DNA of 64,000 nucleotides, taken from contig JANBRJ010000050.1 in assembly GCA_027577595.1 (NCBI GenBank), forward strand, positions 56,506 to 120,505, read 5' to 3'. Position numbers and translations under genes: made by a program. The notes beneath the pieces were generated by a model. That model was given only the letters and a program-made list of their open reading frames with translations. It was not told where the DNA came from and did not search any database. Position 1 is the stretch's first letter; each line of letters begins with the position of its first letter. Origin of the DNA: Coemansia sp. RSA 487 (Eukaryota; Kickxellomycota; Kickxellomycetes; Kickxellales; Kickxellaceae). Shown here in pieces: positions 19,831 through 33,544 of the stretch.

Positions 19831-20129
19831 TATTAATCAAGGTTACATAGAAAAAAACATTTGTTCCATATTGTCTAAAAAGGGAAAGACATAGGCTCAC
19901 CACTGTATTTTATCCCTCTAGTTTGTTGTTCTGACTGCTTTGTTTATTCTTTGCTGCGCTTGGTCGCAAGGTGCGTCTGAGACAGCCGCCTATACTACCG
20001 CTATTTCTGTAGCTTTCAATTTTACGTTATTTAAATGTTCGTCGATATTATACTTTTGTCGAATTGCCCAACTTGAGACACCAATGTACTCTTCTGTCAG
20101 ACACTCTTGATCGTGCTGTTGTGAACACC

Positions 20130-20295
20130 GTGTTTTGCAAAACTAATTGTGCCGAAAAAGAAGGATGTATACACGTCGAACGGTGGAAGGTTTGCGGTGG
20201 CAATAACACACTTTGCATTCCAAGAAAAGTCGTTTGCGCAGGCGTGGCAAGCTATCTGCATCGGTTGGCGCTATATTTGCGCTTGAAAGCAAGAT
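20130..20295 (+). repeat. Inverted duplication, left arm
   Basis: Contains a segment reading GATGTATACACGTCGAACGG and on through GGTTTGC...CCAAGAAAA-TCGTTTGCG. It matches, in opposite orientation, the segment at 20975-21135. Identity is about 70-75% by eye. Both arms can be translated to a similar peptide (DVYTSNGGRFAV here, DVYASNGERFAA in the other arm), suggesting both derive from a coding repeat. Confidence 0.6.
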
Positions 20296-20586
20296 ACATA
20301 AACTAAGCTTTGTAGAGAATACTATTTGCTACATGCCTATTATTTCACACTAAAATAGATTGGCTTCCTAGTTCCTGTCTGTGCTTTTGATGTGATTAGT
20401 TAATATTGATCTTCATGAAACCTAGCAATCTGAACAAATCCCACTTCTACCTTAAATAAGAACCCAACTGCAAAGCTGGCACACATCAAGAAACGTCTAT
20501 GAGGTATCCAACGGCTTGACCATACCAGTGTCAGTGCTGGACAGGCATTTGGTTGGCAAATGCAGCCTACTAACGAGAGAAGATGA

Positions 20587-20853
20587 AAGAAGTGCTCTGC
20601 CCACGGTCTCCTTGAGTGCATCAGCGAGCTATGTATGGGGGCTGTGGAAGTGGGTGGAGTTTTGGCTCCTCGCTCACGCATGTACAACCGAGATCTCGCC
20701 GCCGTTCTCAGCTTCAGGCATATTTTCTATGGCCTTCGTGACCACAGTGAGACTCCAGAGCGCTTCTGTTGCAGTCGGCCTGCAGCCACTGCTACCACCG
20801 ATGAACAGCAGCCCAAGAAGGAAAAGAAGACGACGGCGAGGACAAACAAATAG
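20587..20853 (+). pseudogene. Possible C-terminal fragment of a Fanzor/TnpB-type transposon protein
   Basis: A frame opening after the stop at 20584-20586 reads KKCSAHGLLEC, then MYNRDLAAVLSFRHIFYGLR and DHSETPERFCCSR, ending with a basic tail at the TAG of 20851-20853. The combination of a CxxHGLLxC stretch and NRDLAAxLxxRHI resembles, from memory, the zinc ribbon followed by the last RuvC motif (RDxNAAxNI) of Fanzor/TnpB-like proteins in fungal transposons. Nothing upstream extends it: stops occur directly before it, and no earlier RuvC motifs were found. It is at most a remnant. The match rests on one short stretch, so confidence is low. Another fungal transposase with a similar tail is an alternative. 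Confidence 0.35.
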
Positions 20854-20974
20854 CAACCACCACGAAGTTCAGTCAAGGTTATAGCCACAGCAAATCTTAG
20901 TTCTAAGATCTAATGAGAGCTGAAGCGATAGACATATGTGGCTGCCTCTAGACAACAGTACTAGTCATTTGTGT

Positions 20975-21135
20975 TTTCCTGCTTTGCACTGACGCATATG
21001 CCACGCCAGCCGACGCAAACGACATTTTCTTGGAACACAATGGATTATCACTGCTGCAAACCTTTCACCATTCGACGCGTATACATCTTTATTCGATGCA
21101 GCTAGTTTTGCAAAACAGCATGTCAGAGAAACTGC
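20975..21135 (-). repeat. Inverted duplication, right arm
   Basis: Minus-strand counterpart of the left arm at 20130-20295, including GATGTATACGCGTCGAATGG and GTTTTGCAAAACTA shared with the left arm. The two arms are about 680 bp apart and flank the possible Fanzor/TnpB-like fragment. Confidence 0.6.
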
Positions 21136-21496
21136 GCTTTGCTGCTTGATCAGATGACTTTCGCAGGTTTGAGTGTGTGGAGCAGGAAACTTTCCTCTTT
21201 TCTTCCAGCTCAAAGGAATATCGCCTTTTTCATCTCCGCTTTGCCTTTTCGTTGCTGTTTATTATTATTATTTTTACCTTTGTGTCTACTGCAAGATTTA
21301 TTTTAATTCGTGTCATCTCTCTTACTGTGTTTGTGAATTTCGCTGACGTAGCCTCCAAACATCATACGTGCTTGTATCCCGAGGGCCCTTCGAAAGCTAT
21401 ATTCCTATTTCAACTGCGTGTGTCTGTTAACTGTACCAGTCAGCAGCAAGAAAGCACTGATAGACACCTTGAAGCATTACATATAATCCAGTAACA

Positions 21497-24400
21497 ATGC
21501 CGCGGCCTCCCTCCATCGCAATAGTCTTCAAAAAGACAGCAGAGGCCGATTGGGTCCGCCCGCTGAGGCAGTACATCATAAAGGCATTCCAAGAGGATCC
21601 TGATGCCTACACCAACGACTGTCAGCTCCTCCAGCGCATGCGGCAAGACATGCGCGGGGCTAGTGCCGACGAAACCGGCCGCGACCTCATCTTCCGCTAC
21701 TACAGCCACCTAGAGACACTTGAGCCGCGTTTCAGGGTCAATGAGCAGGGTGTAAAGGTTAATTTCCGATGGTAAGCACACTCCCCATGTGCAAGACTTT
21801 TGTGTTTTGTTTGCGCCTATTTTCGGTGGGTAGCATATCCTTTGTTCCTAAATCCACAGACAGCAGCCAACACTGTTTGAATGCTGCTGCGCTTTCTTTC
21901 TTTGTTGCTTGCTTGCTGCGTGGCTTTTGGCTTGGAGAAATACATGCATTCCTTCCGGCCCTGTGCCAAGATTCACGCATGGACTGGCTGTTATACTTGT
22001 TCTTCTCGATTTCTGATACTGAAAACTTACACACACACACAATCGCTGCTACCATGCATACGCTAATTTCCGATACTGTACTCTACCCGCTCATGACCCC
22101 AATCATTGGAAGGGAATGCGGGCATTTTGTCTCTCCTTGCTTGTCGATTATCTCCCTTCGTAGGACCGACGCCTTCACTGGCGACAGCACCCAGCAGCAC
22201 TCGCTGGCATTCGAAAAGGCCGGCGTCCTGTTTAATCTAGCCGTTGCCTTTGCGATGCATGGCGCCAGTCTTTATGCCGACTCGCAGTCGTCGGAGGCGG
22301 AGCTGACCACCGTCCACATGGCTGGCATTTACTTCCAAGTCGCCGCAGACAGATTCCACTATATCAATGAAAACTTTTTGCATGCGCCCTCGCTTGACCT
22401 TCAGCAGGAGACGATTAACGTGCTGAACGGCATAATGATGGCGCAGGCGCAGGAATGCGCGCTGATAAAGTCAAGGCTGGAAAAGAAAAAGGACGCAACG
22501 CTCTCCAAGCTTGCACAGCAGGCCAGCCTTATGTACTCGAATGTCTTTGACAACCTCAAAGCAATCATCGATACCAACCAGCTTCCCAAGGGATGGCTTT
22601 TGCTTGTCGAGACCAAGCTCCGCTACTACCAGGCGATGGCCCAGTACCACGAAGCCCGCTTCGATGAGAGCAAGACTCGCTACGGAATGTCCGTAGCACG
22701 CCTCTCGTTGGCAGAACAGCATGCGCGCGAAGCAACCAAGCTTGTTGGTCAGTTTACCGAGACCTTCTTTTCGACTACAAACCTCGCCGAGGACCTATAT
22801 CCCGAAAGCATCCAGGGATTCCAAGAGCTCATAACTAGCCTGGCTTCCAAGATCAACGAAGAGCTTACCCGTGCTACGCACGACAACGATGTCATCTACA
22901 GCGACCCGGTGCCAAACACGAGTACCATTCCGTCGCTTGAGGCTGCCAGTGTTGTTTCGAATTTTGACATCAACAAGTTTTATGCCTCTGAGGAGCGCAG
23001 CAACGTGGTTGGCAGCGAGCTGTTTTCTCGGCTGGTGCCGATGGCTGTACACGAGAGCTCTAGCCTTTACAGCGAGGAAAAGGCCAAAATGCTCCGTGTC
23101 GAGGAAGACAAGATCAACCTCGCCGACGGCGAACTACAGGATGCGTTGTCCTTTATGAAGATTCCTGGCAGTCTCAGACGCTTCGAGCGTCCCTTTTCGC
23201 TTTCAGGCGCCACTGCTCTCTATGGCTCGCCCTCATTCCCGCCAGAGTTTTCCGAGCCCGGAAAAGTTGTTCGTGATGCTATCAGCGATGTACAAGACAG
23301 GGAGAGGTCAACCCCGCTTGCTGAAATAAAGGCAACAATTGATAGCCACCGTGTGCGCGCAACTGACGATCTTATAGGCATATCGCGCATGCTTGATGAC
23401 GAGCAGAATGCAAGCGAGCTTGCGTTGCGGGAGTATGCTTCAGAGCCCCTTTTTGCAGGCTACCAGCCTTCGTCGCGCGCAGCTTCTTACTATCGTGAGC
23501 AGGTTTCCGACAACCAAAAGAAGCTTGAAGATGCCTCGACCCTAGATAGCTCCATCCTAAAGGACTACCAGACAGTCGTGTCACCGTGGCTGCCGACGTT
23601 GCAGAACGGCATCGAGGGTATCACGAGTGTGCTGATTGAGCGGATCAAGGAGGTCAACTTTGAAGAGGTCACCAACGCCCAGGCAACCGAAGGTGAATCG
23701 CTTGTTGATATAGGCCAAGACCAGCCGATTGGGCTTTCTGGACACGTCAAGATCATACAGGACATCTACGAGCAGCTTCGCGACCTGACAAAGATCCGCC
23801 GCAATGTGATGAACGAGCTCAAAGCTGCCACGCAAAATGACGATATATCCAGCGCTCTTGTCAAGGCAAACAGCGGCAAGGATCTTCAGCCTCTTTTCGC
23901 TCGCGAGCTGAAAAAGTATGATCCGTACACCCAGCGCCTGCAGGCCACAACTGCAAAGCAAGTCCAGCTGATCAAACAGATATCTGAAGAGTTTAGACGG
24001 CTTATGGAGCTCCCTCAGGCGCGTGCAATAAACGACAAGTGGGAGCAGGCAGAAAGCAAGAAATCCACTGTTGAGTCGCAGGTTCTTGAGGCCTCTCAGG
24101 TCTACAGCCACGTTCGCGATGGTCTGGAGAAAGCAAAGAGGTTCTACACTATGCTCTCCGAGTCGCTTTTGCAGTTCCATCGCCAGGTTAAAGATTTTGT
24201 AACTTCGCGTGCTGCCCAACGTGAGCAGCTTTCCCAGCAGATAATCCAGGATTCAGCATCACGGAACCAGGCTATGTTAAAGGAGCGCCTTAATCAGTAT
24301 GCAGCTCCTCTTTCGGATCAGCAACAGAGCCCGAGGTCGTCTTACTATCAGCCTCCGATGCAGGCGCCTCCACAACAGAATCCGCTGTCACAGTCCCCGC

Positions 24401-26004
24401 AGTCCCAGGGCGCGACGCATACGTTTGATGTTGGGCAGCTTGCTAACCAAGCGGCTCAGCTTTCCCTGAGCTCGCCTTCAGGCAATAACTATGCAGCGCA
24501 AAATCTGCATGCGCCGCAACAGCAACACCAGCCCATGTATTCGCCCGGGGCTTCTGGTTCTGCCCAGTACCAGCCCAGTGCCCCGCCATATCAGGCTGTG
24601 CAGCAACAACCCCTGATGCAGCAGCAACAGCAGCAACAGCCTCATCATCATCCTACTCCTCCAGGGCCTCCAATGCAGCAACAACATCCGGGCTACAATG
24701 CATCCAACCAAGGGTATCCGTACCAGTCGCAACCACAGCAGCAACAGCAAATACTTGGTTCGTCACCCTCTACTTTCCAGCTAAGCAGTGCTGCTGTTCC
24801 TCAGCCGGTAAATATGTTGGGCGCACCCAATGACAGTTCGGTTGATCCTTACTCTGCCACGGTACGCAGGTCGATGGCAATGGAGTCGATGCCGATGACA
24901 AGTGTGGCCAACCCTGGATACAGACCCGGTTACGGCGGTGTTAGTACATATACGTCGGCCTCGGTGCCTGCCCACGGGTACTCGCCAGTCGTTTCAAATA
25001 TCCAGCCGCCTTACATGCAACAGTCGCAGCCTCCTTCCCAGCACCCTGCCTATGGCGGATATAGTGAGGCTTTGACACAGAATGCATCGGGGCCATTGAT
25101 CCATCCGCCTACAACGCAGCCCATGGGTAACGCGTATCCGCCTCATGCTGGCTACAGGCAACAATCGCCGCTTAGCCAGCCACCCGCTAGCTATGGCAGC
25201 ACTGCACCCAGCAACCATCCGCACCAGCAGCAGGCGTACCAGGGCTCGCAGTCCTTCCAGCAGCCACAGAAAAGTATGCTAAACCAACAGCCAGGAAATG
25301 GTGGAAGCCAGGGTCCGGCTTCTGGACCGCCTGGGCCACAACAGTACATGCAACCGCCGCCGCCACAGCGGCAGCCAGCTTCAGCAGTTTCGATGCTGCC
25401 GCCACAGCCACAGCCACAGCCGGCGCCATACCAACCCTATTCATCGACGGATGGATACGGCGGATCAGCGCCCTTGCATTCGCCATCTGGAATAGGTCCT
25501 TATACGACGTATGGGAACCCAACTGCACAAGGGCCTGGTGCCCCTATACAGCAGGGCTACTACCAGCATCCTCCACCACCGCAACAGCAGCAGCAATATG
25601 GCCAGCCTCCGCCGCCTCATCAACAGCATGGCAACCAAGCTATCACTACTGCTCCTCAGGGACTTTCAGGAGCGCCGCCTCCCATTGGCACTCAGTATCA
25701 GCAACAGCCTATCCAGCCAAGATACGGACAGCAGATAACGTCAGGTCCGCCCCCGTTGAATGATATGGCATATAGCGGACACAGCTACTCGTCGCAGCCG
25801 CCACCAGCTCAGCAGAACGCACCACTTCCACCGCCAGCCCATGTGCCTACTTCGCAGCAAGGCTACGGCCTGACGATGGGATATCCGCCGCAAGGTCCAC
25901 CACAGCAATCAATGCAGCACATGCCACCAATGCAACAGCAGCAACAGCAGCAGCAAGGATACCAGCACGGCTACGGCGGCAATGTCGGGTCATTGATGGA
26001 CTAG
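21497..26004 (+). CDS. BRO1: BRO1/ALIX-family ESCRT-associated protein
   Basis: Two exons, 21497-21771 and 22164-26004; the CGATG|GTAAGC donor and CGTAG|GACC acceptor join to RWTDAFTGD. The product has 1371 residues. The Bro1 domain spans about 1-380, with LIFRYYSHLETLEPRF, FEKAGVLFNLAVAF, EEKAKMLRVEEDK and the conserved Tyr-containing YSDPVP region. The coiled V-shaped LYPxL-binding domain spans about 400-790. A Gln/Pro/Tyr-rich disordered tail runs from about 800 to the end. In the family, Bro1 binds Snf7 of ESCRT-III and recruits the Doa4 deubiquitinase at endosomes; ALIX also acts in budding and abscission. Rim20, the pH-signalling paralogue, lacks such a long proline-rich tail, so Bro1/ALIX is favoured. 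The tail (about 570 residues) is unusually long. The long open frame that starts inside the intron is incidental. Confidence 0.93.
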
Positions 26005-28291
<2,287 letters not shown>

Positions 28292-28501
28292 CTCGGTTCC
28301 ATGCCCTTTCTATTTAGCTCAAGCTTCCTTCAGTTGCTTTTCTTTTCAATGCACATTGTAAAAGACGGTTCAGAGTATACTGCATTTTGTATTGCTAAAG
28401 GCAAAAAGGCTGGTTTTGGCTAATGTATTAAAGAGAGATAAGGGTCGGTGCTTCCGTGTTGGTAGCGCACAGATCTCACTATATTCTCTATTTTGCTTGA
28501 T

Positions 28502-29011
28502 TCATACAGTGGCGGTGGTGGTGTTTGACTCTGCTGTGCTCGACGTGGTTTCGCTGCTCGACTGTGCCTTTGCTTTTTCAGCGCCAGAATTAGCTGGGCT
28601 CTTATTTGTCGGCGTTTGTTTGTTTTGTTTGGCCAGCAGCTTTTGCGCCTCCTCCCAGGCTAGTCTGCGCTCATTCAGTACTGTCTTTATGCGCGCCATA
28701 GACTTTTTGCACTTTATAATACGACTTTTGTTGGTGAAAACCTCGCTATGGATTCCGAGTCGGTTGGCTTCCTCGGTTTGGCTTGCCAACACGTTGCGTT
28801 CTTTGAGCACCAGGTACCACAGCCTGTGCAAGTCCTCCCAGCTCTTCTGCCGCAGCTCACTTGCTGCCCAAGCCCTGCCTGTTTGCTCATGTGCCTTTGG
28901 CAGCCGTTCTCCACCCTGAAAGAACTCTTCGAATCCACGGGAAATCAAGCTGCTCTGTGTGACACGCCGCGTTGAGAGAGGGCGAGTAATTACTGTGAAC
29001 CGACCAAGCAT
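28502..29011 (-). CDS. MRPL4: Mitochondrial large-subunit ribosomal protein uL29m
   Basis: Single exon, 169 residues. The N-terminus is basic and hydroxylated ([21 protein letters not shown]), as expected for mitochondrial import. The core [34 protein letters not shown] and the following helix match the MRP-L47/uL29m family, in which the SxxDLHxLWYVxLKErN pattern is diagnostic. The C-terminal 50 residues are Ser/Thr/Ala-rich and low in complexity. It is convergent with PGI1, with 210 bp between the stops. Confidence 0.92.
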   Translation of the reverse strand: MLGRFTVITRPLSTRRVTQSSLISRGFEEFFQGGERLPKAHEQTGRAWAASELRQKSWEDLHRLWYLVLKERNVLASQTEEANRLGIHSEVFTNKSRIIKCKKSMARIKTVLNERRLAWEEAQKLLAKQNKQTPTNKSPANSGAEKAKAQSSSETTSSTAESNTTTATV

Positions 29012-29252
29012 TCTGCGTGTGCTGCTATTTTTCTAATAATTTTATCTATAAAAATTCTAAAACACTGAATTGAGGCTAAAGCAAAAGTGCAATTTTGAAT
29101 GAAGAGACGAAAGGCTTGTCACATTCTGCAACTTTTGATAGTGCAAAAAAAAAACAATAATTCATGCCATCAAAAGGTGATTGATTGATCCAGCCAGTAA
29201 AATTAAACGTCGGATTAATAGGCTCTCTCTTTGGTATAAACCCTGGCAAGGT

Positions 29253-29693
29253 TTATGACGAAGAAGAGGATCTGTCGTCTTGGGAATAAATGTCAACGGG
29301 CATGCTCTTATTAACAGAAGCTACTGACTGGCTGAAGTCATCAATTCCGGACAACAGACCTCCCAGCTCCAACTCTTCCAACACCTCAACACTACTTGGC
29401 TGCGTTGAAAATTCAAAGTGCGTATGATGTGTTCCAAACCCGGCGATATTCAATGGGAGGTTTGCAATGCTAAATTCCATTATTCTGCTTAATCCAGCTG
29501 CGCGGGCTGCTGCCATACTCCGGAATGTGCTGGCAGCTTTTTGCAAGTAATCAAGAACAACCACAGGAAGAACGCTACCAACAGCACCTGCCTTTGCCTG
29601 TTGCTGCAATTGTTCTGCTTGTGGAGTTGGACGACAAAATGCTATTTTCCCAACAACCAGCGACAACACTAGTGTACATTTTAGGTATTTCAT
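29253..29693 (-). CDS. Small secreted protein, function unknown
   Basis: The ATG at 29691-29693 starts MKYLKCTLVLSLVVGKIAFC, a clean signal peptide (basic n-region, hydrophobic core, likely cleavage near IAFC-RPTP), for a 146-residue product. The longer frame upstream has no better start. The mature part has a helical, Ala-rich middle (LQKAASTFRSMAAARAAGLSR) and an acidic, Ser-rich end, with no cysteine pattern. No family is recognised. A small secreted protein in a fungus could be a cell-surface or effector-type protein, but nothing in the sequence decides this. Confidence 0.6.
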   Translation of the reverse strand: MKYLKCTLVLSLVVGKIAFCRPTPQAEQLQQQAKAGAVGSVLPVVVLDYLQKAASTFRSMAAARAAGLSRIMEFSIANLPLNIAGFGTHHTHFEFSTQPSSVEVLEELELGGLLSGIDDFSQSVASVNKSMPVDIYSQDDRSSSSS

Positions 29694-30046
29694 AATTACA
29701 GTGTATTGATATGCCACTGCTACAGAAAGTGCAAAAGTATTCGTTGACTGTATGAAAGATAAAAATATCAAACGTTACGAAACTCATAGTCCTGTTCCTA
29801 TATATTCCACAAACTGCAAATCAATGCAACAGAATCTGCCTCTATTCAGGATAACATTGTAGTTCTACAGTGTTTATATGTGTTTGTTACTTTTCTCACA
29901 TTCTACTTTACTATGCTCTCACTTGATACAAAAATATGCAAATTATCATTCAGCCGCTATCAACAGACATATTTAGCAACAGTAGGTATTTTTCAATTAT
30001 AAAAAAGTAATGACAAGAAAGAAAGAAAAAAGAAGTCTAAACGCAT
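29694..30046. other. Intergenic region upstream of the small secreted protein gene
   Basis: 353 bp, AT-rich, presumably the promoter of the leftward secreted-protein gene and the 3' region of the peptidase gene. Nothing else is seen. Confidence 0.35.
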
Positions 30047-33034
30047 TTATGCCTCGGTTCCTTCGACTTCTCTGATCAAGAACGCGTTTCTAAACGCATG
30101 GGCATTTATAAAGCCGCCATCGTTGCTGTTTGTGTGGAAGTGGCCCTCGTTCATTTTTGGGTAAAACAGCAATCTGGATCTGCCACGACTACATTTTGGG
30201 TTGTCGTTGTCCGTATGCGGCTCAAAACACCCGCTGTCGCGCATTCGAGCGACCCATTTTGCAGGCTGCCAAACAGACACACGTTTATCCTGCCCACCAG
30301 CAGTAACCAGAATCGATGGAACATGGTTTGCGCTTGCAAGAAGGTGTGTATTTTCATAGGGAGAGTAGTGTCTAATCGTGCAATAGTCTGATCGGTTTGC
30401 AACTGGATCGCCCCACTCGGCTGTCTCGACGCTGGTTAAAGGAAGGTCGGGGTTGAGCATTGCTGATACCGGATCAACAAATGGCACATGCAGCGTTGCC
30501 GCTCGGAAATACTCTGGCGACATATTTAGTGCTGCGCCCACTACAAGCCCGCCTGCTGAGACACCTGATATTGCAAGACGCTTGTAAGATGTCCATCTCT
30601 TTTCTAACAAAAATCGAGCACAGGCTAGCAAATCGTGTATGGAATTGATCTTGTTTTTACCTTTGCCATCAAAGTACCAATCTCTTCCCAGCTCGCCACC
30701 ACCTCTACACATTACCACCGTTATTGATTGGGTTTATATAAATACATCACCATACTTTGTATATAGCCGTTAGTTCTTTCCAATAGTCTAGATATACCCC
30801 CAACCAGCATCATTAAATATGTCGCAGTTTTAGCAAGGATATGTTCGAATTGAGCTTACCTTACATGAGCAAGCGCAATCGTCCACCCCCTCAGTAATAG
30901 TGGGATATCTTCAAGTCGAAACTCAGGCTCAAGAGAGACACCATAAGCCCCATACACACGCAGTAGTGTAGGCGTTCTAGACAAGGTACAAATGAGATGT
31001 GAAATATAAAGTTAGAAGCGAGTTAATCCAGATTTATAACGACAAGAGCTTTTTTCTTGTGTGCACAACATATACTTACTCTTTAGAAGGCACTCTATCT
31101 TTAAGGCGAATCAATGTCATCGGAACACTGGTATTTTCATTTCGCGCACTAACACGCAGGACTTGATATTGGTTAGGATCAATATGAAGCGGCGTTGATG
31201 ACCACGACTGTGTCTGCTTCAAGGTACGCATATCGTATCTCGAAACAGAATCGAGATGAACAGGCGAACTGAAACATAGACGGAGACTAGATGTGACGAA
31301 TTGTGGGTTCGAATCCGGACGTACTGTACAGCATCCCTTGTATGGAAGCGGCAGTTCCGAAAAGGATCGCGTGCATTTGTCGTATATCAGAACTGCTGGA
31401 TACCCCTTGCGCTTAATGGAGACCATAATGAAATCTTTGAATATTTCCACGTCCTCGATCCGCTCATCATCTGCAACACTTAAAAGATCGATCCAATGTT
31501 CGGAAGAAGGATGCGAGGTTGGAGCACATACAAGCCTAAACGGGTGCGGGTTGGTTATTTGCTTCTCACCACCTATATCAATACTTGGCGAGTTTGTGAG
31601 TATGACGAATTCGCCGTCGTGATGATCTACAAAATACTCAACACCCTTTTGGCGCGAACGGACAAGGCTGAGTGGTTCAAGGGTTTTGTTTTGTTGGTTT
31701 TCTGCAGCCTTTGCCCAAAAGTCATGTGTTGAGCTGAATACATAGAGTTCTGACGAATCCAATGTGCTGCTATTGATTATGTGAAATTGCTTGTCTTTTG
31801 TGCGGGTAATGTCAACAAAGCACGCTTCGTTGTGCTCTGTGTAGATGCAGACATCTTTGGATCGAGCACTACCAATCTGGTGTCCGTAAATCTTACATGC
31901 CCGAAGCTTCTCGTCCAACATGGTGTAAAACAGCGTGCTGTTTGGTCCAAACACAAAGTTAAATACAGACTCCAGTGTTTCCAAATGCTAAATACATTAC
32001 ATAAAAGTTGATTAGCATGTATCCTTTGCTTTGTATATATCCAAACAATGACGTGCTGGCCAAATGTCATGGCTTGGTTTGTACATTCTAACCAATGCGC
32101 TTTACCTTGGTTTTGCCGCTATCGTTCAACGAATAGACGAGGAGGTTGCTAGTTTCGGCGTTTTTGCTCACATCACCGGTCTTTGTAGCTAGTACTCCAA
32201 TAAAACAGTGGTCATCTGAAACAAGAAGATGGCGAAGAATATAAGCATCCGTGTTTAAAAGTTGTTCAGAATCAACCAGTATCTGCTCACGAGCAGAGGA
32301 TGATGATGTAGCAGGATTCAGTGCTGACACTGCAGGGCGCCTACAATACAGCATGGATCCGCTATTGCTTTGCCGAACATAGTATGCAAAGCCACCGCTC
32401 TTTGTCTCTACTGGAGGTGGCACTTGCTCCACTTCCATTGCCTTTGACATTATCTATTAAAGAGAAGGTAATTGATATGGTTAATACAAGTTAGTAGCTT
32501 TTAACGGCATAGTAGCGTAATCCATAACCCTTAATAAGCTTGTTTCGGGCACCAGTTACCTTTGAAAGTTGCCGTTGCAATGTAAGATTGCCACGCATAG
32601 ATTGGCGAGCATAGTCGCTCTCTTCTTTTAGGTATTTGCCAAGCTCGCTACCAAAGCTCGGATCTTGCATCCAGGCGTATTCATCAGCACGCTCAAAGCC
32701 ATGCCATCGAGCAGAACCCTGCCCTTTGGTTCCACCGAGCGCCTTTGGTGCTATGGGTGGCAAATGCGGTGCTCTTGTCCTACACAACCAGCGTTCTTTA
32801 CAAGGAATAGAACGTTGACGGAAATGTGAGTATGCATCGATCTAGATAATGCATCTGGTTTTCTCTCTTCTCTCTGCCTTGGCTTGTGTACCTTTTAAAA
32901 GCGCGTCCGAAAAAAAATGCCTGTGTGCTGCTGTGAATTACTCTGGCACATAAAACCAAGTGGTGACCACCTGCAAGTGGTGACTTGTTTCCACCACGGC
33001 CAAACGTGCTCAAACAAGCAAACTGCCACATCAT
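30047..33034 (-). CDS. Oligopeptidase B-like serine peptidase (prolyl oligopeptidase family), probably mitochondrial
   Basis: Six exons on the minus strand: 32892-33034, 32560-32779, 32106-32453, 31080-31987, 30860-30976 and 30047-30704. All introns are GT-AG (106-155 bp) and frame-consistent, giving 797 residues. The C-terminal alpha/beta-hydrolase domain carries the triad: S628 in GVSAGG, D718 in GGQDKRV and H767 in MNEGHF. It is preceded by YGAYG, LLLRGWTIALAHVRGGGELG and DWYFDGK, as in oligopeptidase B and PREPL. The N-terminal beta-propeller region (VPPPVETKSGGFAYYVRQ and on) is long but diverged. Exon 1 encodes a basic, acid-poor leader ending FFFGRAFKR, which resembles a mitochondrial presequence; this is inference. 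Family members cleave short peptides after basic or proline residues. The first exon rests on one donor (AAAAG|GTACAC) and is the least certain part. Confidence 0.83.
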
Positions 33035-33544
33035 GTGTGTCCAACGGATAGCAGGGCTAAATGAAACGAGAAACAAGACAAACCACAAAACAAGTAGAAA
33101 AGAAAACTGGTATCCCAACCCCAGAAAAAGCAGGCAAGGATTCGATAATAATCATGATGATGACATCAGTCACGCGCACAAACGCAAAAAAAAAACAAAA
33201 GCACCAGCCATTATGGTGGTCGTGGTAACACAAGTGAAGTTTTATGGTGATGGTAACAAAGAAAATTTTTTTGCAGTGTGAAAATGCGTTATCAAAGCAA
33301 ATTTGATCCCCATCCTCTGGCTCGGTGCAAGGCAAATTGCTGATGGCGGACTTTTCTTCATCTTCTTTGCCTGTTTCTCAACATGCTTTTTCTTTTTATC
33401 CATATCTTGATTTAAATTGTGTTGAATGAGACTTTGCTTTGACCGAACAAACATAGTCCCGTTGCCCAACTCTCCTTTCGATACACTTACTCATTCTTAT
33501 CGCCTTGTACCCGCACATACTATTATTATATCCAAACGCTACGC
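33035..33544. promoter_or_regulatory. Divergent promoter region between peptidase gene and FOL1
   Basis: 510 bp between divergent starts. Poly-A runs lie at about 33187-33195. No additional gene or clear motif is seen. Confidence 0.4.

Noticed and set aside
20516-20884. A 122-codon plus-strand frame with a hydrophobic N-terminus and Arg-rich tail
   Set aside because: It overlaps, in another frame, the segment with the NRDLAA motif, has no start context or family match, and looks like a shadow of that remnant.
21772-22163. A very long open frame running through the BRO1 intron
   Set aside because: It is open in the frame of exon 2 only. In the exon 1 frame, retention gives an immediate stop (TGG TAA), and the intron has clean GTAAGC and CGTAG borders.
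31302-31318. GGTTCGAATCC, a perfect tRNA B-box-like string
   Set aside because: It lies inside peptidase exon 4 (minus strand codons RPDSNP), and no cloverleaf or A-box was found around it.
32758-32779. An apparent 22-nt intron (GTAAAG...GTGTAG) near the start of the peptidase gene
   Set aside because: A longer intron from the AAAAG|GTACAC donor (32891) to the same acceptor keeps the frame, has ordinary length and yields a plausible presequence. Tiny introns are not needed.
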